From Geotrypetes seraphini (taxonomy: Eukaryota; Chordata; Amphibia; Gymnophiona; Dermophiidae), in contig NC_047093.1 in the NCBI RefSeq assembly GCF_902459505.1, positions 78,190,308-78,254,307 on the forward strand: a stretch of 64,000 nucleotides of DNA. Direction: 5' to 3'. The notes beneath the pieces were generated by a model. The model did not search any database. It saw only the letters and a program-made list of their open reading frames with translations, and was not told the DNA's origin. Position numbers and translations under genes: made by a program. Below, in pieces: positions 32,190-41,692 of this stretch. Each line of letters opens with the position of its first letter. Position 1 is the stretch's first letter.

Positions 32190-32645
32190 AGTTACAAATA
32201 GAAACAGAGAACAATTGCACAAATGATTTTAAACAAACTTTATTGTAAATAAACGGTCAAACACCATCTAATCTTAACAGTACAGTAAAATGTATAGTTC
32301 AATAAACAATTTATGAATATTTTTCATGTGTGTATTCAGATTTTGGTGAAAAAAATATTCAAAAATTAAATATACAAAAATGGTTTAAAATTCAGTTGCA
32401 AAAACATGTACATTTTAAAAGTAAAACTGTTAAGTCATATCAGTCTCATTCTATTCAGTAGTCCTCTTCAGCAAAAATATGCAACATTGTATTTTTATTC
32501 CAGTTAGTATTTACAACCCTTGTATAGCATGCTTTTTAAAATACTGTATTCTTGTTTTCTCCCCACTCCAGACCAAAGACAAGGTTCACACACTAATATA
32601 AAAGCAAGCCCTCATTTATACAGCTTTTTCTCTGTTTAGGCACAC
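32190..32645. repeat. R1 interspersed repeat, copy 3 (longest)
   Basis: The longest R1 copy. On the minus strand it ends with ACAATAAAGTTTGTTTAAAA, a polyadenylation-signal context, so R1 may be a retrotransposed 3' UTR or LINE 3' end lying in reverse. The R1 homology resumes after the insertion, at 33685 (GCTCTTTAGAAATG). Confidence 0.65.
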
Positions 32646-33014
32646 AGGCCCATTCTGAAAATGATGGAGACCAATGCCTAATTTGACAGCGCCATTTAAA
32701 ACCAATTAATAACGCGTTTTTTAAAAAAATAGGCATTGGGAGGCACCTACAGCTTGGCGCTAAGCAGTAACTAAGTTCAAAGTAAGCATGTTTGAGGGGG
32801 GAGGGGGAATGACCATAGGTGCTGCTATGAATGATTCTCTGTAATATATGGGCGCCAGAAATGTAGGCCTTTAAAGCCCTGGTCTACGTTACTTGGCGCC
32901 TAAGTTTTTTCTTAGGCACCAAGAGCCGAAATTCTGTTAACGGTGCTTAAACATGACTGACATGTGGCTGCCACCATTTCTGTAGGTGCTGGCTGATTTA
33001 GGCACCGTTTATAG

Positions 33015-33666
33015 CAAGGCTGCCCGTTGTCAGGTCAAAAGCGCACCGGGACAAAGGCGCGCGCAGACAATTGAGCACAGCGCGGAGGCGCACGCCGAAG
33101 AAAATTACTGTTTTTAGGGGCTCCGACAGGGGGGCTTGGGGGGAACCCCCCACTTTACTTAATACAGATCGCGCCGCGTTGTGGAGGCGTTGTGGGGGGG
33201 TTTGGGGGGTTGTAACCCCCCACGTTTTACTGAAAACTTCACTTTTTCCCTGTTTTTAGGGAAAAAGTTAAGTTTCCAGTAAAATGTGGGGGGTTACAAC
33301 CCCCCAAACCCCCCCACAATGCCGCCGCAATCTGTATTAAGTAAAGTGGGGGGGCTCCCCAACAAACCCCCCCGTTGGAACCCCTAAAAACAGTAATTTT
33401 CTTTGGCGCGCGCCTCCATCTTGCGCTCAGTTGTCGGCGCACGCCTTTGTCTTCCACGATTATGTCTATGAACTGGGCTGCCCAAGTCTGGTTCTCGAGA
33501 TCTATTGGCAGGCCAGGTTTTCTGGATATCCGCAGTGAATATGCATGAGAGAGATTTGCCTGCACTGCCTGCTTGGTATGCAGATCTCTCTCATGCATGT
33601 TCATTGTGGATATCCTGAAAACCTGGCCTGCCAGTAGATCTCGAGGACCGGACTTGGGCAGCCCTG
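33015..33666. mobile_element. Palindromic hAT miniature element, split by PAL
   Basis: Starts CAAGGCTGCCC, resumes after the PAL insertion at 33484 (AAGTCTGGTTCTCGAGATC) and ends GACTTGGGCAGCCCTG. 8-bp flanks GTTTATAG (33007-33014) and GTTTACAG (33667-33674) match at 7 of 8. Arms contain GAATATGCATGAGAG and its inverse, as in 28381-28576. Confidence 0.8.
33026..33474 (+). mobile_element. PAL: GC-rich palindromic element, copy 1
   Basis: About 449 bases. Left end GTTGTCAGGTCAAAAGCGC, right end ATGTCTATGAACT. Internally a long hairpin: ACTGTTTTTAGGGGCTCCG faces its inverse CCCTAAAAACAGT, and GGGGGGTTGTAACCCCC faces GGGGGTTACAACCCCCC around a centre of CCCTGTTTTTAGGG. Flanks AGGCTGCCC (33017-33025) and GGGCTGCCC (33475-33483) give a 9-bp duplication with one mismatch. 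No coding capacity. 9-bp duplications suggest Mutator-like origin; unproven. Confidence 0.75.
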
Positions 33667-33929
33667 GTTTACAGAATCCGGGCCACAGCTCTTTAGAAAT
33701 GATCAGTTTTAGTATTCCATAAAAATAAACAGATGGATAACACCGTGAAATGAACCATCATTTCCTGTAACTAGTACAAATAGTGTGCCTTTAACCATGG
33801 AGTGATCCACCTCTAGAGGCAAGAATGTGGTTTATGTAACGTATTTGAAGTTTGGAGATGTAACACATGAATATTGACAGTAGGTATTTCTTTAAAATTA
33901 AGGTGCTTTAGATAGAAATATAGCAAATT

Positions 33930-34924
33930 GGAATATTCTCTTATTGTGCATCATTGTTCTGTTTACTCCTTTATCACTGATTCTCCCTGCTACCTTCCAA
34001 TGACACTACTATGCAATATAGTGAGAGACGGCAATTCACCCGATAGTATGACACAGGACCTACATTTGTTGGAGCTTTGGTCCTCGACCTGGCAGCTGGG
34101 CTTCAATGCTAAGAAATGCAAGATCATGAACCTCGGCAGCAGAAATCCGTGCAGAACTTACACCTTGAATGGTGAGACCTTAGCTAGAATTTCAACAGAA
34201 TGAGTCTTGGGAGTGATCATCAGTGCAGACATGAAAACTGCTGATCATGTGGAGAAGGCTTCATCTAAGGCAAGACAGTTGTTAGGTTGCATCCGCAGGA
34301 GTTTCGTCAGCCGGAAGCCTGAAGTCATAAAGTCATAACAGTCATAACAGAACCATGGTGAGACCTCATTTGGAATACTGTGTGCAATTCTGGAGGCCAC
34401 ACTACCGAAAAGATGTACTGAGAGTAGAGTTGGTGCAACGGATGGCCACCAGGATGGTCTCGGGGCTCAAACATCTATCATACGAGAAAATGCTGAAAAA
34501 TTTGCGGCTGTACTCACTCGAGGAACGTAGGGAGAGAGGAGACATGATCAAGACGTTTAAGTATATTACCGGCCGTATCGAGATGGAAGAAGAGATTCTC
34601 TTTCTCAAAGGACCCTCAGCCACAAGAGGGCATCCGCTCAAACTCAGGGGCAGGAAATTTCATGGCAACACCAGGAAATATTTCTTCACTGAGAGAGTGG
34701 TTGATCCTTGGAACGAGCTCCCGGTGCAGGTGATTGAGGCAAACAGCGTGCAAGAATTTAAGAGCAAATGGGATGCCCATGTGGGATCCCTTAGAGGGTT
34801 AAGCCAAGGGAACCTGTCACCAGGAGTGGGATCCCTAGGATAGTAGACTTGGGGGATGGTCAGTAGAGTGGGCAGACCTGATGGGCTATGGCCCTTATCT
34901 GCCGTCATCTTCTATGTTTCTACT
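33930..34924 (+). pseudogene. CR1-B LINE fragment
   Basis: 5'-truncated CR1-B. Coding homology runs SMTQDLHLLELWSSTWQLG, KCKIMNLGSRNPCRTYTLNG, an in-frame TGA at 34201-34203, then, after a small disturbed stretch near 34330 containing a duplicated TCATAACAG, MVRPHLEYCVQFWRPHYRK and RGDMIKTFKYITGRIE to WDAHVGSLRG. The 3' UTR has GGGCAGACCTGATGGGC and ends TTCTATGTTTCTA. It lacks endonuclease and most catalytic RT motifs. Confidence 0.85.
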
Positions 34925-35259
34925 ACCCCAGGCTCTTTTGACTGCTTTTGAAATTTTTCACAGCTTAGGACATCTGATCATAAAAACTCAAGAGAACTGT
35001 TCCCACTAAAATACCTCTCAACAATAAACAGTACCTTATGAAAGTAGTCTTCATACCCTTTTCCACTCTGTTGTCTAAACAAATACAGTTCAAAATTTGA
35101 GTTTGTTTTATGGATCTACAGAACATACTCTTGTTTTAATGTGTGAGGCCAATCAAGAAATACCAAAATGTCTTCTTACCCCTTGTCTGAGGAGCAGGTG
35201 GAAACTCCTATAGGAGTGACTAGGGTTATCATATAGCTCCAGCAAAAAGTACAGATTGA
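34925..35259. other. Unassigned DNA
   Basis: No coding or repeat structure recognised. A miniature-element end (GCGTGTCTTAGTAAAAGACC) follows at about 35310-35332. Confidence 0.35.
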
Positions 35260-35332
35260 GACATTCGGGTTTTACTTCCATTGCTTTAGCATGCGCTAAA
35301 TCGGCTAGCGTGTCTTAGTAAAAGACCCCCAT

Positions 35333-35790
35333 AGTAACATAGTAAATGACGGCAGATAAAGATCTGAACGGTCCCATCCAGGCTGCCAACCAATCATATC
35401 CATCAAAAATTCATGATTAAATTAATTTGTCTCTTCTTTGATACGCCTGGAAAACAGACTGCAAAGTCCACCTGACAATGTCCTAGGCTCGAAATGCTGA
35501 AGTTGCCATCCAAGCTCTCTCCAGCCTATCCAACCATCCCGCCCGCAGGATATCTTCCATAAGACTGGCCAGCAACACCCCCATGTTCCAAGTTAGTGGA
35601 GTTCCCACCCCAGCCCATCCCACCCCAAATCACTACACATGGGACCCAGACTGCGCCAGTCTGTCCAGCACTGGCCCTAGTTCCTTAATTTACATCCTTC
35701 ATTTTCTAATTAGAGATCCTTTATGCTTATCCCACGCTTTTTTGAAATTCCATCACCGTTTTCATCTCCACCAAGAAGATGAGTGGATTG
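35333..35790 (-). mobile_element. CR1-C LINE 3' fragment
   Basis: Reverse of the tail at 1-60: TAGTAACATAGTAAATGACG and GGCAGATAAAGATCTG. Further in, the reverse-strand sequence resembles the C-terminal region of CR1-related ORFs, heavily decayed. Confidence 0.65.
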
Positions 35791-36294
35791 TTACATGAAA
35801 GGTTTCCAGATGTTCCTGCTGTGGAAGACTCTTTATCCATTCTATGATGATCAATGATTGTATGAATAGCAGTGCAAATTTCATGAACTCAAGCTTTTTA
35901 GCACAACTAACTAATCCTTGCTGAGTGGGGCAATGATGGTTCATTGAATAGGGCAATGATGGTTTATTGAATCTTTTCCTTTCTTCTACTGTTATCAATT
36001 CTGATCCATCTGGAAATGAAAAGTATTGTTGCCAGGAAATCTCTTATTTAGAAACCATATAGGATAAAAAGTAGAATAGTATTTTGGAAATCTGTGTTGA
36101 CTGAATGTTAGGACTCCTGCAAATATCTAAATTATGAAGTTGTCTTTTTGGTTTTTTTGGATTCTGACAAAAGGATAGTAATACAATGAACATGAAATTA
36201 AGATATGAGATAAAGGGGAAAAATGTGTTAAGTAGAACTATAGAACAGGGGACACAAACACAACTTTCAGAATTAGAAAGTATAACCTGATAAT
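35791..36294. other. Unassigned DNA with a short tandem duplication
   Basis: GGGCAATGATGGTT occurs twice at 35928-35942 and 35950-35964. Nothing else recognised. Confidence 0.4.
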
Positions 36295-36297
36295 TTA

Positions 36298-36424
36298 GGG
36301 CCCCTTTTACAATGCTGCAGTAGCGAGTCTCAGGCAGCAAATGCACTGAAGCCCATTTAATTCCTATGAGCTTCAGTGCATTTGCCACAGGAGAATCGCT
36401 ACCGCAGCTTTGTAAAAGGGATCC
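36298..36424. mobile_element. Palindromic TTA-flanked miniature element
   Basis: GGGCCCCTTTTACAATGCTG faces CAGCTTTGTAAAAGGGATCC; flanks TTA/TTA (36295-36297, 36425-36427). Arms pair nearly throughout (GCTTCAGTGCATTTGCC and inverse). PIF/Harbinger-type. Confidence 0.8.
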
Positions 36425-36427
36425 TTA

Positions 36428-36829
36428 TACAGTAGATTTTAAAAGATTTGCATTAAAGCATGCAAGACAATGTTCAAATCCCAATAAAAACAAAAAGGAA
36501 ACTTGTTTAGCCAGTTTTGATGCCCTTAAAAATCAAACTATGTGGGTATTAATGGATTTACCTTTGCTCTGTCTCTATGTATGTTTTAGACACTGTCTTT
36601 CAACAAATTTTCCCTAAGATAGACTTGATAAAGGCTTTGGAAGGAATATTCGGATGTATTATATAGACTGCTTTCATTCTGTCAACCAGTTTGCAGTGAT
36701 CCTTTGAGAATAGTACTTTTGAATCTGATGACATAGAGCCTGAGCATACAGGGCAAATGCTGGATGATTGTTAATCGAGCATTTTAGTGGAGATTGCAGT
36801 AGCTGTTGAAGGGAGAAGAGAGATCAGAA
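36428..36829. other. Unassigned DNA
   Basis: No supported feature; the open frame 36366-36617 begins inside the miniature element and lacks any domain. Confidence 0.35.
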
Positions 36830-36982
36830 GCAGCGACATATGCTCACATTAAGGGCCCCTGAGAAACAATTTGGGATTCTGTCAGGTAATTGTGACATGG
36901 ATTGGCCACTGTTGGAAGCAGGTTATTAAACTGGATGGACCATTCATCTGACCCAGTATGGCTAGTCTTATGTTCTTTTGTA
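36830..36982 (+). mobile_element. CR1 LINE 3' end (older subfamily)
   Basis: GGATTGGCCACTGTTGGAAG, CTGGATGGACCATTCATC and GACCCAGTATGGC are the classic CR1 3' terminus, ending CTTATGTTCTT. Confidence 0.85.
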
Positions 36983-37079
36983 ATCACAAAATACATAGGT
37001 GTTGCTGCAAACCAACCCCTTTCGTTGGGCACTCTGCACTGTTGGATATTTTTTTAAGCTACTGATTGAAAGTTTCTAT

Positions 37080-37745
37080 GCAAATATTTGTTCTCTGTAT
37101 CACCTTGAATTGACATATTGCATAAAGCTCTTGGATCTCCCACATACGATCTACTTCAACCCACTGGAGAAGAAATTTAGATATCATAATGTGAATTAAC
37201 ATCTTTATGCTGATGCAGTGCAACTATGACTGCTACTCTAGAAAGATCACATTGAAACTATTGTCTCTTTAAATTTACTTTTTTCAAAGTGGCATACTGG
37301 ATACCACAAATAAACTGAAGATAAACTCAACATGGCCAAAGCTTTGATTGTGAGCTCTTTCATGATTCCTCCTTTAAGTGTTGTACCACCAATTGATGAA
37401 GCTACCCTTCTTGTTCAAAATTTTGGCTTCTTGTTTGAGGTTTGAAGATAAAAGCTGAATGCATTTCCACTTCTAGAGCAGCATTTTCCAAACTATGCCT
37501 GGTCCACCAGTTGAGGTCTTTTCTGAATTTAGGTGAGCTAAAAATAGTTATGCAAACATTAGTTTTATGTAATCAATATCACAATGCACATTATATAGGC
37601 TACAAATATAAAACGTTGTGTAAATTTTACTTGATAAGGACATTAAAGACAGAACAACCCCATTAAAGGATCTTCACTGGCTGCTTTTGATCGATTGTGT
37701 CAAATTCAAAAACTGCACTTGACCTCTAAGTCTTTACTTGGGATT
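37080..37745 (+). pseudogene. L2-like LINE reverse transcriptase fragment
   Basis: Decayed RT: a region like YLYADAVQL (motif C; usual YADDxQ) near 37205-37230, then KLNMAKALIVS, then CLVHQLRSFLNLGELKIVMQ in a shifted frame, and NAHYIGYKYKTL. Several frame changes and stops. Truncated where CR1-B begins at 37757. Confidence 0.6.
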
Positions 37746-37756
37746 GGTCTCCAATG

Positions 37757-38142
37757 CCTAGCTATACTCGCTCGAGGAATGTAGAGAGAGGTGACATGAT
37801 AGAGACGTTTAAATATATCACAGGCCGTATCGAGGTAGAAGATGATATCTTCTTTCTTAAAGGGCCCTCGGCCACAAGAGGGCACCCACTGAAAATCAAG
37901 GGTGGGAAATTTCATGGCGACACCAGGAAATATTTCTTCACCGAAAGGGTGGTTGATCATTGGAATGAACTTCCACTTCAGGTGATTGAGGCCAGCAGTG
38001 TGCCGGATTTTAAAAAGAAATGGGATACACACGTGGGTTCTCTAAAGAGGTAAAATCAAGGGGGGTGGGTCAGTAGAGTGGGCAGACCTGTTGGGCTATG
38101 GCCCTTTTCTGCCGTCATCTTCTATGTTTCTATGTTTCTATA
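37757..38142 (+). pseudogene. CR1-B LINE 3' fragment
   Basis: 99 codons of the C-terminal RT region (RGDMIETFKYITGRIE, SATRGHPLKIKGG, YFFTERVVDHWNELPL) and the 3' UTR GGGCAGACCTGTTGGGC, ending in TTTCTATG units. Short, but its frame is open, so relatively young. Confidence 0.88.
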
Positions 38143-38191
38143 TAGTATCAACATCTTTGGCTTCTAAGGTCATCACAGGGTACACTTAAGT

Positions 38192-38300
38192 CAGGGGTCT
38201 CAAAGTCCCTCCTTGAGGGCCGCAATCCAGTCAGGTTTTCAGGATTTCCCCAATGAATATGCATGAGATCTATGTGCATGCACTGCTTTCAACTGATGTA
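38192..38300. mobile_element. Left half of palindromic hAT miniature element
   Basis: CAGGGGTCTCAAAGTCCC, CAGTCAGGTTTTCAGGATTT, AATGAATATGCATGAGATC: the left arm of the 5076-5248 family. The right arm is missing; an L2-type tail (CGGCATATAATAAACTTC) follows at about 38355. Confidence 0.75.
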
Positions 38301-38645
38301 TTAAAATAGCCCAATGTTGTTTATGACGTTGTCTATGTAATATACACCATCAAAACGGCATATAATAAACTTCAAAGTGCCTAATTTCTAAGTGATCTTT
38401 TTTTCAGATAATATCTTTCTAAGTACCTCTATGGTCTTCAGCCAACCACCAGCCAAATTATTTGAAGGCTTGTTTCTCTTTCTGGCTTTTATTTATCATC
38501 AGACCTTAGTTTTTTTAAGGTGCTTGTGCTCTATATTCTATGTTTTGTGCAAATCGATAAAACTTTTCTTATACAACTTTAAAACTTTTGTACTTAGCTT
38601 TAGCTATTTCTTCATTCTTTTTTTTAAACCTCGGGAAGGACCTTA

Positions 38646-38765
38646 AGGTTCAACCAGTTTTGCCCGAAGGCTTTTTCAAGAACGGGTCCCCCCTTTTGTT
38701 TTGCTCCACAGCATCCCGTTGGGACATGTTCTTGAAAAAGCCTTCGGGCAAAACTGGTTGAACCT
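38646..38765. repeat. Perfect 38-bp inverted repeat of hammerhead units
   Basis: Arms 38646-38683 and 38728-38765 are perfect inverted copies with a 44-base loop. Each arm is a degenerate hammerhead sequence, so both strands carry one. Probably a Penelope-type terminal remnant. Confidence 0.7.
38728..38763 (+). ncRNA. Degenerate hammerhead-like motif with UUCG loop
   Basis: Stem I GTTC (38728-38731) with GAAC (38760-38763). Core TTGAAAA for CTGANGA. Stem II GCC-TTCG-GGC, whose loop would be a UUCG tetraloop in RNA. AAAA for GAAA. ACTGGT in place of stem III palindrome. Mirror copy on the minus strand at 38648-38683. Confidence 0.45.
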
Positions 38766-38929
38766 GGTTGAAAGAGCTGTTTATCTCATGAGCAAATCAA
38801 ATGGCAACAATAGAGTTGGTGGTCATTACTACTAGGAAATTGAGGAGTGCAGATATTCTATTGCTGTTCTTTGAGGAGTTGAGGTTGTAAAGAAGTCTTT
38901 TTATGTTAAAATAGGTTCAAGCTATTCAT

Positions 38930-39459
38930 TTGCTGATAGATGGGAAAACTCATTGTCTTTTACGTCACTCTTTGGTAGCGGCACAAGTAAATTATTGCAA
39001 TTCTCTTTTGATTGGCTTGCCTCAGACTCAGCTCCATTGATATCATTTGATTCAAAATGCTTCAATTTAGCTGCTCTGTGGATTGGGGAAGTATGAAAGC
39101 GTTTCTCCATTGTTATTCAAGAAACTTTGGCAGCCTATTAGATTTCATGTTCACTTTAAGATACTCATGCTAGTACCTAGGGCCCTTCATATGCATATTG
39201 CTCCATTTCTTTTTCACTCGCTGTCATGATGCCTTCATTCCTCCAGCGGCAATTTTTGGATGTTCCTACCTACTGGCAAGTTCATTAAGAAGCTACTCGG
39301 TGTTCTTGTTTTGAGCAATGACCTTCATATTGTAGAATGAATTGCCACCATCTCTTCATGTAGAACTTTCTTTTCCAGCATTTAAAACAGTGGTGAAGAC
39401 ATATTTTCTTTCCTACAGCATGATACACCAGAGCTGAGGCCTACTTTCTGGCTTCCCCT
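38930..39459 (+). pseudogene. L2-like LINE fragment, part 1
   Basis: Decayed RT C-terminal region: LRHSLVAAQVNYCNSLLIGL near 38960, QNASI near 39052, a region like SVSPLLFKKLWQPIRFHV near 39098-39150, then the terminal LSFPAFKTVVKTYF near 39368. Interrupted by the CR1 copy at 39460 and resumed at 41485 with the 3' UTR. Confidence 0.65.
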
Positions 39460-41484
39460 ATATTGGCCAAGGAGGCAAAAAACTTCAAGGCATTCTTCAG
39501 TTACATTAAGGGGAAGCGACCAGCGAGAGAGGAGGTAGGGCCGTTGGACGATGGGGACAGGAAGGGAGTGATTAAGGAGGATAAAGAGGTAGCTGAGAGG
39601 TTGAACACGTTCTTCTCGTCGGTTTTCACGAGCGAAGACACATCTAATATACCAGACTCAGAGGAGCTCATGAGTGGGGAACAGGCTGAAAAATTAGAGC
39701 ACATAGAGGTAAGTAGGGAGGATGTCCTCCAACAGATAGACAGGTTAAAATGCGGCAAATCACCGGGCCCGGACGGGATCCACCCAAGGGTTCTGAAGGA
39801 ACTAAGACAGGAAATAGCGGGCACAATCCAACATGTTTGCAACCTATCCTTGAAAACTGGTGAGGTGCCAGCGGGCTGGAAATTGGCAAACGTCACACCC
39901 ATCTTCAAGAAGGGATCGAGGGGTGACCCCGGGAACTACAGGCCGGTGAGCCTGACTTCAATTATAGGGAAGATGGTGGAAGCTATGATCAAGGACGGCA
40001 TTTACGAGCACATCGAGAGGAATGGCCTACTGAGAACAAGCCAGCACGGATTCTGTAAGGGAAGGTCGTGCCTAACGAACCTTCTGTACTTCTTTGAGGG
40101 AATAAGCAGTCGGGTGGACAATGGGGAGCCCATAGACATCATTTACCTCGACTTTCAAAAGGCTTTCGACAAGGTGCCACATGAAAGGCTACTTAAGAAG
40201 CTGTGGAACCACGGGGTGGGAGGGGATGTGCACAGATGGATCAAGCACTGGCTGTCGGGTAGACTGCAGAGGGTTGGAGTAAAGGGTCAATATTCTGACT
40301 GGCGGGGAATCACGAGCGATGTGCCACAGGGATCGGTGCTGGGGCCTTTACTCTTTAACATATTCATCAATGACCTGGAAAAGGAGGCAAAGTGTGAGGT
40401 TATAAAATTCGCAGACGATACCAAGCTGTGCGGCAGAGTTAGGACCAGGGAGGAGTGTGAGGACCTACAAAGGGACCTGGACAAGCTGGAAGACTGGGCA
40501 AACAAATGGCAAATGCGCTTCAACGTGGACAAATGCAAGGTCATGCATATAGGGAAAAAGAACCCGTTGTTCAGCTACAAATTAGGGGGGGTATTTTTGG
40601 GAGACAGCAGACTCGAGAGAGACTTGGGTGTGCTGGTGGATGCATCACTGAAGCCATCTGCACAGTGCGCAGCAGCCTCGAAAAAAGCCAACAGGATGCT
40701 GGGCATCATAAAGAAGGGCATAGCAACCAGAACACGGGAAGTCATCATGCCATTGTATCGAGCGATGGTGCGTCCACATCTGGAATACTGCGTTCAGTAT
40801 TGGTCGCCGCACCTCAAGAAGGACATGGCGGTACTTGAGAGAGTCCAAAGGAGAGCAACGAAAATGGTAAGAGGGCTGGAACACTGCTCATACGCCGAGA
40901 GGCTGGATAGGCTGGGGCTCTTCTCTCTGGAGAAAAGGAGGCTCAGGGGAGATATGATAGAGACCTTCAAGATCATGAGGGGCATAGAGAGGGTGGATAG
41001 GGACAGATTCTTCAGACTGAAGGGGACAGCAAATACAAGTGGGCATTCTGAGAAACTGAAGGGAGACAGGTTCAAAACAAATGCAAGGAAGTTTTTTTTC
41101 ACCCAAAGGGTCGTGGACACTTGGAATGCGCTACCGGAGGAAGTGATCAGGCAGAGTACGGTACAAGGATTCAAACAGGGATTGGATGGATTCCTGAGGG
41201 ATAAAGGGATCGTGGGATACTGAGGGAGGAGCTGGGATGTAACACAAGTATAGGAAGTTAACCAGGTAATGAGTATAAACCAACCTGGTCGTGCATGTGC
41301 AAGACCGGAGGGCTAGGACTTCGATAGGAAGGCAGGACTTAAATGAGAAACCAAGGTGGCAAGGGAGCCCCTTCTGATGATTCAGACAAGTCTTGACCTG
41401 TTTTTGGGCCACCGCGGGAGCGGACTGCTGGGCAGGATGGACCTGTGGTCTGACCCGGCAGAGGCACTGCTTATGTTCTTATGC
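39460..41484 (+). mobile_element. CR1 LINE, 5'-truncated, inserted in L2
   Basis: Two-kilobase CR1-A-related copy beginning inside ORF2 and ending with GGGCAGGATGGACCTGTGG and CTTATGTTCTTATG. It interrupts an L2-like LINE whose 3' UTR resumes at 41485. Confidence 0.9.
39463..41223 (+). CDS. CR1 ORF2, reverse transcriptase (open, N-truncated)
   Basis: 586 codons uninterrupted. It lacks the endonuclease because the element is 5'-truncated; the first residue is an internal Met, at about residue 376 of the CR1-A protein. RT: SPGPDGIHP (100-108), NYRPVSLTS (158-166), HGFCKGRSC (195-203), motif A IYLDFQKAFD (Asp230), motif B DVPQGSVLGPLLF (286-298; the first residue is usually Gly), motif C FADD (316-319) intact. 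C-terminal LEYCVQYWSPHL, LRGDMIETFK and KFFFTQRVVDTWNALPEE. In family terms this is the polymerase of target-primed reverse transcription. It has no promoter or start context of its own, so it is probably not expressed. Confidence 0.9.
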   Translation: MAKEAKNFKAFFSYIKGKRPAREEVGPLDDGDRKGVIKEDKEVAERLNTFFSSVFTSEDTSNIPDSEELMSGEQAEKLEHIEVSREDVLQQIDRLKCGKSPGPDGIHPRVLKELRQEIAGTIQHVCNLSLKTGEVPAGWKLANVTPIFKKGSRGDPGNYRPVSLTSIIGKMVEAMIKDGIYEHIERNGLLRTSQHGFCKGRSCLTNLLYFFEGISSRVDNGEPIDIIYLDFQKAFDKVPHERLLKKLWNHGVGGDVHRWIKHWLSGRLQRVGVKGQYSDWRGITSDVPQGSVLGPLLFNIFINDLEKEAKCEVIKFADDTKLCGRVRTREECEDLQRDLDKLEDWANKWQMRFNVDKCKVMHIGKKNPLFSYKLGGVFLGDSRLERDLGVLVDASLKPSAQCAAASKKANRMLGIIKKGIATRTREVIMPLYRAMVRPHLEYCVQYWSPHLKKDMAVLERVQRRATKMVRGLEHCSYAERLDRLGLFSLEKRRLRGDMIETFKIMRGIERVDRDRFFRLKGTANTSGHSEKLKGDRFKTNARKFFFTQRVVDTWNALPEEVIRQSTVQGFKQGLDGFLRDKGIVGY

Positions 41485-41692
41485 CCTTTGGGAATTGTGA
41501 TTTTGTATTTCCCTCTTGTTTCCTTTCTCTGGTATGGAATTTGTTAGCATATTGGATGTGTATTGTAACTTTTACTTTAAGCTTGTTCTGTTTTAGTGCC
41601 TATTGTCTTCCCTTTCTGGTTTTATTACTTTGTAAACTGCTGAGATAATTTTGAATTTGTGATATATCAATAAAGCTGATGATAATGAGATG
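41485..41692 (+). mobile_element. L2-like LINE fragment, part 2 (3' UTR)
   Basis: Ends TTTGTAAACTGCTGAG and GATATATCAATAAAGCTGATG, an L2-like 3' terminus, continuing 38930-39459. Confidence 0.55.

Larger units (their letters stand above)
32646..33684. mobile_element. Miniature element with GGCCC termini, split by a hAT element
   Basis: GGCCCATTCTGAAAATG faces ACAGAATCCGGGCC. It sits inside R1 copy 3 (flanks ACA/ACA) and is itself interrupted at 33015-33666. Arms include TTGGCGCTAAG and CTTGGCGCCTAAG. Superfamily uncertain. Confidence 0.55.
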
